Notes: a model not told the origin generated them from the letters alone. A DNA stretch of 9,803 bases from CAJCIY01 sp036379355 (GCA_036379355.1 DASVGV010000148.1:1-9803), one strand, 5' to 3'; numbered from the stretch's first letter, positions 1 to 6,353 are shown. Numbers and translations: made by a program.

Positions 1-756
1 GCCGAGCGTCGCGAGCACCTCACCGCGCTGGGCCACCTCGTCAGCGCGGTCCTGCTCGTGCCGGAGGACGGGCGCGCGCTCCGCGGTGTCCTGGACCGCG
101 CGTTCGCCCGTCTCGGCGAGCCGCTGGTCAGCGAGGTGGACGAACGCGGCGTCGCTCACCGGCTCTGGCTCGCCCCGAAGACCGCTGCGCTGCAGGAGGT
201 TCTCGACGCCCAGGTGTTCCTGGTCGCGGACGGCAACCACCGCAGCCTCGCCGCCCAGCAGGCCGGCGTCGGGGTCTGCCTCGCGGTGGTCGCCGAGCCC
301 ACCGGCCTGCGAATCGCCCCGTACCACCGGCTGCTGGCGCTCGACCTGAGCGGCCCGGAGCTCGTCGACCGGGCGCGCACGGCGGGCTTCGACCCGGTGC
401 CCGTCACCACGCGCGATCCCGACGAGAACTACCTCGTGACCGCGGACGGCACCTTCCGGCTCACGCTGACCGGCGCCGACGACCCGGTCGGCCGCCTGCC
501 CCACGCGGTCCTCGAGACCGCCCTGCTGCGTGGCGTCCTGCACGTGGACCCGGCGGGGGACCGGGTGCGCTACGACGCCGATGCCGAGAGCCTCGTCGCC
601 GAGGTGCGCGCCGGTCGGGCGACCGGCGCCGTCCTGCTGCGGGCCGTGACGACCGACGAGTTCGTCGCGGTCAACGCTGCGCGGCTGCGGATGCCGCGCA
701 AGAGCACCTGGTTCCTGCCCAAGTCCCGCGCCGGTCTCGTCCTGGCCGAGCTCTGA
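1..756 (+). CDS. DUF1015 family protein, 3' part only
   Basis: The reading frame is open from the left edge to a TGA at 754-756, so 251 C-terminal residues are visible and the true start lies upstream. A GTG at 58-60 exists but the coding frame continues 5' of it. Two signatures identify the family: a VADGNHR stretch (bases 220-243), matching the conserved DGHHR-type motif of DUF1015 proteins, and a C-terminal MPRKSTWFLPKSRAGLVL segment, matching the usual MPPKSTYFxPKxxxGLV ending. Full-length members are around 400 residues, so roughly 150 are missing here. The function of DUF1015 is not firmly established; the protein looks cytoplasmic, with no membrane segment or signal peptide in the visible part. 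The canonical first His of DGHHR is Asn here. A hairpin follows the stop, suggesting the transcript ends before the next gene. Confidence 0.85.
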   Translation, partial: AERREHLTALGHLVSAVLLVPEDGRALRGVLDRAFARLGEPLVSEVDERGVAHRLWLAPKTAALQEVLDAQVFLVADGNHRSLAAQQAGVGVCLAVVAEPTGLRIAPYHRLLALDLSGPELVDRARTAGFDPVPVTTRDPDENYLVTADGTFRLTLTGADDPVGRLPHAVLETALLRGVLHVDPAGDRVRYDADAESLVAEVRAGRATGAVLLRAVTTDEFVAVNAARLRMPRKSTWFLPKSRAGLVLAEL

Positions 757-764
757 GGCCGGGG

Positions 765-792
765 CACTTGCGTGCACGACTGCACGGAAGTG
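765..792 (+). terminator. imperfect hairpin after the DUF1015 gene
   Basis: CACTTgCGTGCA and TGCACGgAAGTG form 12-nt arms with a single G/G mismatch around a CGAC loop. The structure begins 8 bases after the TGA of the DUF1015 gene and has no T-run after it, as is common for actinobacterial terminators. It could instead be an operator for the downstream hydratase gene, since it lies in that gene's 84-bp upstream gap. Terminator is the slightly better reading because of its position. Confidence 0.5.
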
Positions 793-807
793 TGAGAGAT
801 TGACCGC

Positions 808-817
808 CGAACGTTCG
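808..817. promoter_or_regulatory. CGAACGTTCG palindrome upstream of the crotonase gene
   Basis: A perfect 10-bp palindrome CGAACGTTCG ends 23 bases before the ATG at 841. Short palindromes of this kind serve as TetR or similar repressor sites upstream of fatty-acid and CoA-ester catabolism genes. A TTGACC at 800-805 could be a -35 element, but no good -10 follows at 17 bp. No second copy was noticed in the window and it does not resemble the repeats beside the TetR gene, so any cognate regulator is probably encoded elsewhere. Confidence 0.35.
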
Positions 818-840
818 ATCACCTGGCAGAGAGGCCGAGC

Positions 841-1626
841 ATGACCGACTCCGAGGCGCCCGTCGTCGTCAAGCAGGAGCGTCGCGACAACGTCCTGATC
901 CTCACCATCGACCGTCCCGAGGCACGCAACGCCGTCAACGGCGACGTCGCCCGGCAGATGGAGGCCGCGCTCGACGTGGCGGACGCCGATGACAGCATCT
1001 GGGTCGTCATCGTCACGCACGAGGGGCCGGTGTTCAGCGCCGGCGCCGACCTGCGGGCCATCGGTGAGGGTCGCGGCGCCGAGCTCGGCACGGCCAAGGG
1101 CGGGTTCGCCGGCCTGGTCAAGCGCGACCGGGTCAAGCCGCTGATCGTCGCGGCCGACGGCGCCGCCCTCGCCGGAGGCTGCGAGATCCTGCTGTCGGCC
1201 GACCTCGTCGTGGCATCGACCAACCTCAAGGTCGGCGTGCCCGAGGTGAAGCGGTGTCTCGTCGCCGCCGCCGGCGGCCTGTTCCGCCTGGCCCGCAAGA
1301 TCCCGTACAACATCGCGATGGAGTGCGTCCTCACCGGCGACCCGATCAGCGGCGAGCGGGCGGCCCAGTTCGGGCTCGTCAACGTGCTGACCGAGCCGGG
1401 CAAGGTGCTCGACGAGGCGCTTGCCCTGGCCGCCCGCATCACCGCGAACGCACCGGTCGCGGTGCAGCAGTCGCGCAAGGTCGTCGCCGAGCACGCGTAC
1501 GGGCCGGAGGACGATGCCTGGAAGGCGTCCGGTGCGGCGATGGCCGTGGCCACCTCCACCGAGGACGTGAAGGAAGGCGTCACGGCCTTCCTCGAGAAGC
1601 GCGCGCCGCAGTGGAAGGGCCGCTGA
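841..1626 (+). CDS. enoyl-CoA hydratase/isomerase (crotonase), hydratase type
   Basis: This is a 261-residue crotonase, the usual length. The expected reaction is syn-hydration of a trans-2-enoyl-CoA to 3-hydroxyacyl-CoA in the cytoplasm. The oxyanion-hole segment FSAGADL is at residues 65-71 and a second, GAALAGGCE, at 107-115. Glu115 (in GGCEI) and Glu135 (in GVPEV) align with the two catalytic glutamates of rat mitochondrial hydratase (Glu144 and Glu164), so both acid/base residues are kept and true hydratase activity is plausible. The ATG at 841 has AGAGAGG at 828-834, 6 bases upstream. The HSD10-like dehydrogenase starts 46 bp after the stop on the same strand, and it would catalyse the next beta-oxidation step, so the two are probably one operon. 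The substrate cannot be read from sequence; short, branched or ring-derived acyl-CoAs are all possible. Confidence 0.92.
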   Translation: MTDSEAPVVVKQERRDNVLILTIDRPEARNAVNGDVARQMEAALDVADADDSIWVVIVTHEGPVFSAGADLRAIGEGRGAELGTAKGGFAGLVKRDRVKPLIVAADGAALAGGCEILLSADLVVASTNLKVGVPEVKRCLVAAAGGLFRLARKIPYNIAMECVLTGDPISGERAAQFGLVNVLTEPGKVLDEALALAARITANAPVAVQQSRKVVAEHAYGPEDDAWKASGAAMAVATSTEDVKEGVTAFLEKRAPQWKGR

Positions 1627-1672
1627 GGACTGCTCCACCCCCTACTCGTACGAAAGACGTCGAAGGAGACAG

Positions 1673-2458
1673 ATGGACGGCAAGGACTTCAGCGGCAAGT
1701 CGGCGGTCGTGACGGGAGGTGCGTCCGGTCTCGGTGAGGCGACGGCGCGGCTCCTGGCGACCAAGGGCGTGCACGTCGTGCTCGCGGACCTCCAGGAGGA
1801 CAGGGGCTCGGCGCTCGCGAGCGAGATCAAGGGCACGTTCGTGAAGTGCGACGTGACCGACACCGACGACGTCATCGCCGCCGTCGACACCGCCCTGTCG
1901 CACGGGCCGCTCGCCTTCTGCGTGAACTGCGCGGGCATCGGCGCGGCGACCCGGACGGTCGGCCGGGACGGCCAGTACTCGTCGGCGTTCCCGATGGAGT
2001 ACTTCAAGAAGGTCGTCGACATCAACCTCATCGGCACCTTCGACATGACCCGCATCGCGGCCACGGCGATGAGCCGCAACGAGCCCGACGAGGACGGGTT
2101 CCGCGGGGCGATCGTCAACACGACGTCGGTGGCCGCGTTCGACGGCCAGATCGGGCAGGTCGCGTACTCGGCGTCCAAGGGCGGCGTGGTGTCGCTGACG
2201 CTGCCGCTGGCCCGTGACCTCGCGGCCGTCGGGGTCCGCGTGAACACCATTGCGCCGGGGCTCATCGACACCCCGATCTACGGGACCGGGCCGGCCTCCG
2301 ACGCCTTCAAGGAGAAGCTCGGGGCGAGCGTCGTGTTCCCCAAGCGGCTCGGCCGCGCCGAGGAGTACGCGTCGATGGCGTGGGAGCTGCTGTCCAACCC
2401 GTACATGAACGGCGAGGTCATCCGCGTCGACGGCGCCATTCGCATGCCTCCGAAGTAG
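1673..2458 (+). CDS. SDR dehydrogenase, HSD10-like (3-hydroxyacyl-CoA dehydrogenase type II)
   Basis: This 261-residue short-chain dehydrogenase has the complete classical set. The Rossmann glycine motif TGGASGLG is at residues 14-21, an acidic residue at Asp39 after the second strand favours NAD over NADP, and NCAG is at 85-88. The catalytic tetrad is Asn118, Ser152, Tyr165 and Lys169 (YSASK), and the IAPGLIDTP loop follows at 193-201. The ending GEVIRVDGAIRMPPK is close to that of human HSD17B10 (GEVIRLDGAIRMQP), which points to the type II 3-hydroxyacyl-CoA dehydrogenase group. The likely reaction is NAD-dependent oxidation of 3-hydroxyacyl-CoA to 3-ketoacyl-CoA in the cytoplasm. The ATG at 1673 is set by AAGGAGA at 1663-1669. 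It lies directly downstream of the hydratase gene and a hairpin begins at its stop codon. Hydroxysteroid or other alcohol substrates are alternatives. Confidence 0.92.
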   Translation: MDGKDFSGKSAVVTGGASGLGEATARLLATKGVHVVLADLQEDRGSALASEIKGTFVKCDVTDTDDVIAAVDTALSHGPLAFCVNCAGIGAATRTVGRDGQYSSAFPMEYFKKVVDINLIGTFDMTRIAATAMSRNEPDEDGFRGAIVNTTSVAAFDGQIGQVAYSASKGGVVSLTLPLARDLAAVGVRVNTIAPGLIDTPIYGTGPASDAFKEKLGASVVFPKRLGRAEEYASMAWELLSNPYMNGEVIRVDGAIRMPPK

Positions 2459-2479
2459 GAGGCCGTGCAAAGGGCCTCC
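2458..2479 (+). terminator. hairpin at the end of the hydratase/dehydrogenase pair
   Basis: GGAGGCC (2458-2464) and GGCCTCC (2473-2479) form a perfect 7-bp stem with the 8-base loop GTGCAAAG. The stem starts on the last base of the dehydrogenase TAG. There is no T-run after it, consistent with actinobacterial terminators. Confidence 0.6.
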
Positions 2480-2488
2480 GAGGGGGGA

Positions 2489-2518
2489 GCCGCCGCGGCG
2501 GCGTTTGCTGTCGGCGGC
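2489..2518. repeat. GC-rich palindrome with a second complementary arm
   Basis: GCCGCCGCGGCGGC at 2489-2502 is a perfect 14-bp palindrome. Its left arm GCCGCCG can also pair with CGGCGGC at 2512-2518 across a TTTGCTGT-containing loop, so two alternative hairpins are possible. Lying just after the first hairpin and before the small membrane gene, it may add to termination or shape the next leader. In DNA this GC-rich it may also be chance. Confidence 0.3.
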
Positions 2519-2563
2519 GCTGCGGCATGCTGTGGGGGAGGGCACCGATCGAAGGAGCGGGCT

Positions 2564-2824
2564 ATGCACGTGGGCGGCATCGTCAGCGCGGTCGTGGTGG
2601 GGCTCGTGATCGGCTACCTCGGCCGGCTGGTCGTGCCCGGCCGGCAGGCCATCGGCGTCGTCGCCACGCTGCTCATCGGGCTCGCGGCGGCGTTCCTCGG
2701 CGGCTGGATCGGCAACCAGGCCGGCTGGAGCTTCGGGCCGCTGCTCGTCGTGGAGGTCGTGCTCGCCGCGGTCGGTGTCGCCCTCGTGGGTGGCGGCTTC
2801 CGTCCCGGCCATCCCCGTCGCTGA
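2564..2824 (+). CDS. GlsB/YeaQ/YmgE-like small membrane protein
   Basis: This 86-residue protein is almost entirely hydrophobic. It has three likely membrane segments (about residues 5-22, 28-50 and 58-77) and a short basic tail RPGHPRR. The pattern of a glycine-rich first helix, then GRLVVPGRQ, then a G-rich second helix with GGWIGN matches the GlsB/YeaQ/YmgE (transglycosylase-associated) family, whose members are about 80-90 residues and are linked to stress responses without a settled biochemical role. The start is the ATG at 2564, because GAAGGAG sits at 2551-2557, 6 bases upstream. A GTG at 2465 in the same frame would add an unlikely Ala/Gly/Cys-rich leader over the hairpins. The gene has its own leader after the terminator-like structures and ends 10 bp from the convergent lipoprotein gene. 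The C-terminal third is more hydrophobic than usual, so the family call is good but not certain. Confidence 0.78.
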   Translation: MHVGGIVSAVVVGLVIGYLGRLVVPGRQAIGVVATLLIGLAAAFLGGWIGNQAGWSFGPLLVVEVVLAAVGVALVGGGFRPGHPRR

Positions 2825-2834
2825 CCGGTCGCGA

Positions 2835-3377
2835 TCAGTCGCCGGCCTGGACGTCGTCGACGACGTACTGCGCGCCCTGCAGCAGCATCGCCTCCTTCAT
2901 CGTGATGGTGGACGTGGCGCTCGGCCCGCTGCCCTGGTGCGAGGTCTGCACGCCGATCACGCGGTAGACGGGCACGGTGCAGTCCCCGGACACGTACGTC
3001 ACCGACTGCACCGCGAACGACTCGACCGTCTTGGTGCTGACCAGCCGGGACTGCAGGTTCTGGATCTCGGTCTGGTACATCGGGAAGAAGCGCGTCGACA
3101 GCAGCGGCTGGGTCAGCGGCAGCTGCGAGGCGATGGTCTGCCAGCTGAGCGAGAACAGGCGGGTCGCGGCGTACGACGCCGCGGTCGCCGGGACGCTGGT
3201 CGGCTGACGGCACTGCGGGTCGGGCGTGCCGCTCGGCGTGGGCGTGCGCGCGGGGGCGCTCGTCGTGCCCGAGCCGGCGTCGGAGGGCGCAGAGCCGGCG
3301 TGGGACGCGGACCCGCTGCAGCCGGCGAGGGAGGCGGCGACGGCGAGCGCCGCCGGCAGGACGAGGGCCGCTCTCAT
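2835..3377 (-). CDS. secreted lipoprotein of unknown function
   Basis: This 180-residue protein starts with a lipoprotein signal peptide: a short basic start, a hydrophobic stretch, then the lipobox LAGC with Cys20 as the lipidated residue. A low-complexity Ser/Thr/Pro/Ala linker (about 21-55) follows, then a folded domain of about 125 residues with two cysteines (Cys56, Cys133) that could form a disulfide. The domain has an N-terminal helix region and a beta-rich C-terminal half. It recalls NTF2/SnoaL-like extracytoplasmic domains such as Mce-associated proteins, but this is only a fold-level guess. The ATG overlaps the TGA of the crotonase gene (ATGA, 3374-3377) with no clear Shine-Dalgarno, so it is probably translated by coupling. 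A longer frame 5' of this ATG is antisense-like noise inside the crotonase gene. It sits on the outer face of the membrane, the same compartment as the two hydrolases upstream. Confidence 0.85.
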   Translation of the reverse strand: MRAALVLPAALAVAASLAGCSGSASHAGSAPSDAGSGTTSAPARTPTPSGTPDPQCRQPTSVPATAASYAATRLFSLSWQTIASQLPLTQPLLSTRFFPMYQTEIQNLQSRLVSTKTVESFAVQSVTYVSGDCTVPVYRVIGVQTSHQGSGPSATSTITMKEAMLLQGAQYVVDDVQAGD

Positions 3378-4228
3378 CCGCGCAGGGCGGCCGCCCAGGA
3401 GGGGTCGGGTCCGTCGAGGTCCGGCAGGTCGGTGCTCACGCGGCCGGGGAAGACCGCGGGCCGCTTGGCGAGGAACGCCTCCACGCCCTCCCGGGCGTCC
3501 GGTCCCTTTCCGGTGGCGGCGATCGCCTTCGAGTCGAGGATGTGGCCCTCGACCGGGGACGACGCGCCGAGCATCGACCACAGCATCCGGCGCGCGGTCG
3601 AGACCGAGACGGCGCTGGTGTTGTCGGCGATCTCGTGGGCGAGTGCGTACGCCGCGGGCAGCAGCTCGTCCGGCTGGTGCAGGCTTCGGACCAGGCCGGC
3701 GGCGTGCGCCTCCTCGGCGGAGAACACCCGGCCGGTGGCGACCCACTCCATGGCCTGGCTGATGCCGACCAGCCGTGGCAGGAACCAGCTCGACGCCGCC
3801 TCGGGCACGATGCCGCGGCGGGCGAACACGAAGCCGATCTTGGCCGTGGTCGACGCGAGGCGGACGTCCATCGGCAGGGTCATCGTGATGCCGACGCCGA
3901 CTGCCGGCCCGTTGATCGCGCAGATGACCGGCTTCTTGCTGCGGTAGAAGCGCAGCGAGACCACGCCGCCGCCGTCGCGGCGTACCTCGCCGTCGCCGCC
4001 GTGGTCGAACGTGCCGCCACCGCCTCCCAGGTCGGCGCCCGCGCAGAATCCGCGGCCCTCCCCGGTGACGACGAGGGCCCGGACGTCGTCGTCGGCGTCG
4101 CTCTGGTCGAGCGCGGCGAGCAGCTCCTTGGCCATCGTGCCGGTGAAGGCGTTCAGCCGCTCGGGTCGGTGCAGCGTGATGGTGGCGACGTGGTCGTCGA
4201 CGGCGTAGCGAATCTCTTGGAAGTCCAC
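3374..4228 (-). CDS. crotonase family protein, isomerase-type active site
   Basis: This 284-residue crotonase starts at a GTG (4228-4226), giving the normal opening MDFQEIRYAVDDHVATITLHR. The oxyanion segment GFCAGADL is at residues 60-67 and the second, GPAVGVG, at 107-113. The hydratase Glu144 position is Thr115 and the Glu164 position is a non-acidic residue in KIGFVFARRG. Instead Glu143 lies in VPEAASSWFLPRLVG, which corresponds to the catalytic glutamate of delta3,delta2-enoyl-CoA isomerases (PEGCSS in ECI2, Glu158 of yeast Eci1). The expected reaction is therefore double-bond shift from 3-enoyl- to 2-enoyl-CoA rather than hydration. Residues 68-88 form an unusual Gly/Asp-rich loop. The start lies 13 bp after the anchored hydrolase stop with only a weak binding site, and the end overlaps the lipoprotein start, so it sits mid-operon. 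The frame extends upstream to 4666, but that part is antisense to the coding sense of the hydrolase. Confidence 0.88.
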   Translation of the reverse strand: MDFQEIRYAVDDHVATITLHRPERLNAFTGTMAKELLAALDQSDADDDVRALVVTGEGRGFCAGADLGGGGGTFDHGGDGEVRRDGGGVVSLRFYRSKKPVICAINGPAVGVGITMTLPMDVRLASTTAKIGFVFARRGIVPEAASSWFLPRLVGISQAMEWVATGRVFSAEEAHAAGLVRSLHQPDELLPAAYALAHEIADNTSAVSVSTARRMLWSMLGASSPVEGHILDSKAIAATGKGPDAREGVEAFLAKRPAVFPGRVSTDLPDLDGPDPSWAAALRG

Positions 4229-4240
4229 GGCCGCCAGTCT

Positions 4241-4259
4241 GTCAGGACCGTCGGCGCAG
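4241..4259. repeat. 19-base repeat, copy 1 (end of the anchored hydrolase gene)
   Basis: GTCAGGACCGTCGGCGCAG here is identical to 9122-9140. On the minus strand it encodes LRRRS and the TGA stop of the hydrolase. The second copy encodes the same residues and stop at the end of the FUSC-like gene. The flanks differ, so it is an exact short match and not part of a longer duplication. Confidence 0.6.
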
Positions 4260-4337
4260 TCGCCATGCGGCCGTACCCGTGCCGACCAGGACGAGGGCGA
4301 GGACCGGCACCCACGCGTCCAGGCCGGTGAAGGCGAG
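4242..4337 (-). other. LAxTG-type cell-wall sorting signal
   Basis: The last 31 codons of the hydrolase read LAFTG (bases 4337-4323), then about 20 mostly hydrophobic residues, then RLRRRS. This is the three-part layout of a sortase substrate. LAxTG is the motif used by actinobacterial class E sortases, known from Streptomyces chaplins. The Pro/Ala/Thr-rich stretch before it is a typical wall-spanning linker. No sortase gene is in the window; housekeeping sortases are normally encoded elsewhere. Confidence 0.85.
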
Positions 4338-6287
4338 GTCACCCGACGCGGCCTGGTGGGCTGCGGTCGGTGTCGTCCCGGGTGCGGCCGGCGGCGCGGC
4401 CGGGGCGACGGCCTCGTGGATCGGCAGCTGGAGCTGGAGGTTCGACACCGAGATGCTGAACGGCTCGTTGGACGGCCGGGTGTACGGGGTGTCCTCGCCC
4501 AGCAGCTGGAGGGTCGGGACGTGGCCGGACGCGAAGTGCCAGGCACCCGGGTGCAGCTGGAATGTCTGCCGCCCGTTCGGCGCGCTCGGGTCGATCCGGT
4601 AGGCGCCGCGGGCGACGAGCGTCTCGGTGTTCGTGGCCGGGTCGACGTCGAGCAGGCGCGCGGCAAGATAGGCGTACGGCCCGGTGACGCTGAGGTCGGC
4701 CGTCACCGTCGCAGCCCCGAGCAGCGTGTAGCCGGTGCCGGTCGCCGCGGGCAAGGCGTAGGTCGCGAGGCCGACTCCTTGGTTGTTCGCGGGCGCGGTG
4801 GTGCAGGCGAGGCCGCCGAGTACGGGGTCGAAGTCCTTGCCCACCACCGGGTTTCCGCCGACGGACAGGACCGTCTGCGCGGGTGCGGAGCTGTAGGTGA
4901 CGGTGCCCGGGTGCAGCCCGGCCCAGGTGGCTGACTCGTACGGTCCGCCGGAGGGCGCGGTGCTGGGGCAGGTCTGGGTGAAGGCGGTGACTCCCATCAC
5001 CGGCTGCGCGCCGGTCCCCTTCACGTAATGGTCGAAGAACTCCTGGATCCGCTCGACGCGCAGCGTCGACTCGGCCGCCTTGTTCTGCGCGCGCTGGTGC
5101 CCGATGTCCGCGAGGAACAGCGAGATCGGGTCGTTCGGGTAGAGCGACTGCTCGAGGTGGGCGTAGCGCAGGGCCTCGTCGGCGGGGAACACGTCGTCGG
5201 TGAACCCGTTGGCGATGAGGAGCGGCGCCGGCGCGGTGCGCGGGAACCCGAACGCCCCCGCCAGCAGGTAGTACGGCGAGTGGTACTGCGCGACCTGGGT
5301 GACCATGGTCTGGTCCATCGGCGTGGTGTACGGCTCCCCGGCCCCGATGTTCGCGAACCAGGAGCTCACGTCGGCCTGCGGGTCGACGCCCGGCGGTGCG
5401 TAGTAGGCGCCCTCGGTGCCGACGAGGTAGAGCCCGCTGTCGATCGACAGCTTCTCGACGCCGACCGGTGACAGGTCCGCCGTGGTGGAGGTGATCCCGT
5501 CCGCCGTCGTGCGCCCGTTCGGCATGAGCGCGTAGACCAGGTCGCTCCAGGTGGCGAACGGCGCGGCCGCCGCGATGTGCAGCGGTGTCCCGTTCGGACT
5601 GGTCCAGGGCGAGAGGGACCCGTCCGCGTTCATCACCCGGTCGTTCAGCGTGGCGAGCTCGAGCGTCACGCCCCCGCCGTACGACTCGCCGGTGACGCCG
5701 ATGCGGTTCGGGTCCGCGATCCCCTCGTCGACGAGCAGCCCGGCCGCGTACTGCACGTCCCGCGCCTCGTAGCGGTAGTCGTCGAGGTGGACGTACCCGC
5801 TCGCGCAGGCGCTCGGGTTCACCAGCCGCGACTCGGCGCTGCCGCACGAGTCGCCCCAGCCCCGGGCGGCGAACTGCACGACGGCGTACCCGTCCTTCGC
5901 CCAGGCGAGCGCCGTCGGGCCGCCGTACTGCGCGTCGTCGGGGCCGGTGGGCGGGTCGCCCCATCCGTGGCTCTGCACGACCAGCGGGTAGCCGCCGTCC
6001 GGCCCGGACGCCGGCACCGGCGGCAGGGTGACGTAGACCGCCAGCGGCGTCCCGTCGAAGCTCTTCAGCCTCAGGTCCGGCTGGCCCGGGCCGCTCTCGT
6101 CACCGTGGCAGACGCGCACGCCGCCCGCCTGGGTGGCGCACGGGATCGGCTGCCCGTCCATCGTGTGTCCCGCAAGCACTCCGGTGATCGCGGTCGCGGC
6201 GCGGGCCGGCGTTCCTCCGAGGGCCAGGGACGGGAGCGCCGCGCAGGCGACGGCGGCAACGACCAGGGCGTACGTACGCATCCTCAC
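4242..6287 (-). CDS. cell-wall-anchored S15 / CocE-like alpha/beta hydrolase
   Basis: This 681-residue exported protein has a Sec signal peptide (basic start, hydrophobic core, likely cleavage after ARA, residues 28-30). An alpha/beta hydrolase domain follows: SHGWGD at 106-111 near the oxyanion hole, nucleophile Ser202 in GESYGG, acid Asp364 or Asp365 in GFTDDVFP, and His397 in DIGHQR. Residues about 465-620 form a beta-rich domain like the C-terminal jelly roll of X-Pro dipeptidyl-peptidase (S15)/CocE enzymes. Next come a Pro/Ala/Thr linker (626-650), LAFTG (651-655), a hydrophobic helix and the tail RLRRRS, a class E sortase signal. Six mature cysteines (50, 60, 148, 161, 440, 495) suggest disulfides. 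The GTG at 6287 is preferred over the ATG at 6281 because AGGAGAGG is 5 bases upstream of it. The substrate is unknown: an ester, amide or peptide. It is second in the minus-strand cluster. Confidence 0.9.
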   Translation of the reverse strand: MRMRTYALVVAAVACAALPSLALGGTPARAATAITGVLAGHTMDGQPIPCATQAGGVRVCHGDESGPGQPDLRLKSFDGTPLAVYVTLPPVPASGPDGGYPLVVQSHGWGDPPTGPDDAQYGGPTALAWAKDGYAVVQFAARGWGDSCGSAESRLVNPSACASGYVHLDDYRYEARDVQYAAGLLVDEGIADPNRIGVTGESYGGGVTLELATLNDRVMNADGSLSPWTSPNGTPLHIAAAAPFATWSDLVYALMPNGRTTADGITSTTADLSPVGVEKLSIDSGLYLVGTEGAYYAPPGVDPQADVSSWFANIGAGEPYTTPMDQTMVTQVAQYHSPYYLLAGAFGFPRTAPAPLLIANGFTDDVFPADEALRYAHLEQSLYPNDPISLFLADIGHQRAQNKAAESTLRVERIQEFFDHYVKGTGAQPVMGVTAFTQTCPSTAPSGGPYESATWAGLHPGTVTYSSAPAQTVLSVGGNPVVGKDFDPVLGGLACTTAPANNQGVGLATYALPAATGTGYTLLGAATVTADLSVTGPYAYLAARLLDVDPATNTETLVARGAYRIDPSAPNGRQTFQLHPGAWHFASGHVPTLQLLGEDTPYTRPSNEPFSISVSNLQLQLPIHEAVAPAAPPAAPGTTPTAAHQAASGDLAFTGLDAWVPVLALVLVGTGTAAWRLRRRS

Positions 6288-6292
6288 GGGTG

Positions 6293-6300
6293 CCTCTCCT
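6293..6300 (-). promoter_or_regulatory. ribosome binding site deciding the GTG start
   Basis: AGGAGAGG on the minus strand lies 5 bases before the GTG at 6287 and 11 bases before the ATG at 6281. The spacing favours the GTG, giving the protein start MRMRTYALVV. Confidence 0.7.
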
Positions 6301-6329
6301 GCGGTCTCGGTCGTTGCCGACGGCGGGTG

Positions 6330-6353
6330 GCGTTCACAGCAGCGGGTGAACGC
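6330..6353 (-). terminator. hairpin between the two hydrolase genes
   Basis: GCGTTCAC and GTGAACGC form a perfect 8-bp stem around an 8-base loop, starting on the base after the TGA of the upstream hydrolase gene. There is no T-run. In a 66-bp gap inside a probable operon it may be a partial terminator or an mRNA stabiliser that lowers expression of downstream genes relative to the first one. Confidence 0.5.

Noticed and set aside
2465..2563. Earlier GTG start for the small membrane protein
   Set aside because: The added 33 residues are Ala/Gly/Cys-rich, overlap the hairpins and have no ribosome binding site, whereas the ATG at 2564 has GAAGGAG at good spacing.
1580..2812. A 410-codon minus-strand frame opposite the dehydrogenase and the small membrane protein
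   Set aside because: The translation is rich in Arg, His, Asp and Gly with no recognisable motif, and it overlaps clear genes on the other strand.
2821..2838. CTGA...TCAG hairpin between the small membrane gene and the lipoprotein gene
   Set aside because: Most of the pairing comes from the two facing stop codons, and the inner stem is only two pairs, so it is not a convincing terminator.
3378..3746. N-terminal extension of the lipoprotein frame
   Set aside because: It lies inside the crotonase gene in another frame. The lipoprotein signal peptide begins exactly at the ATG overlapping the crotonase stop.
4229..4666. N-terminal extension of the isomerase-type crotonase frame
   Set aside because: The extension is low-complexity Arg/Ser/Thr/Pro sequence inside the 3' end of the anchored hydrolase gene. 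Crotonase homology begins at the GTG at 4228.
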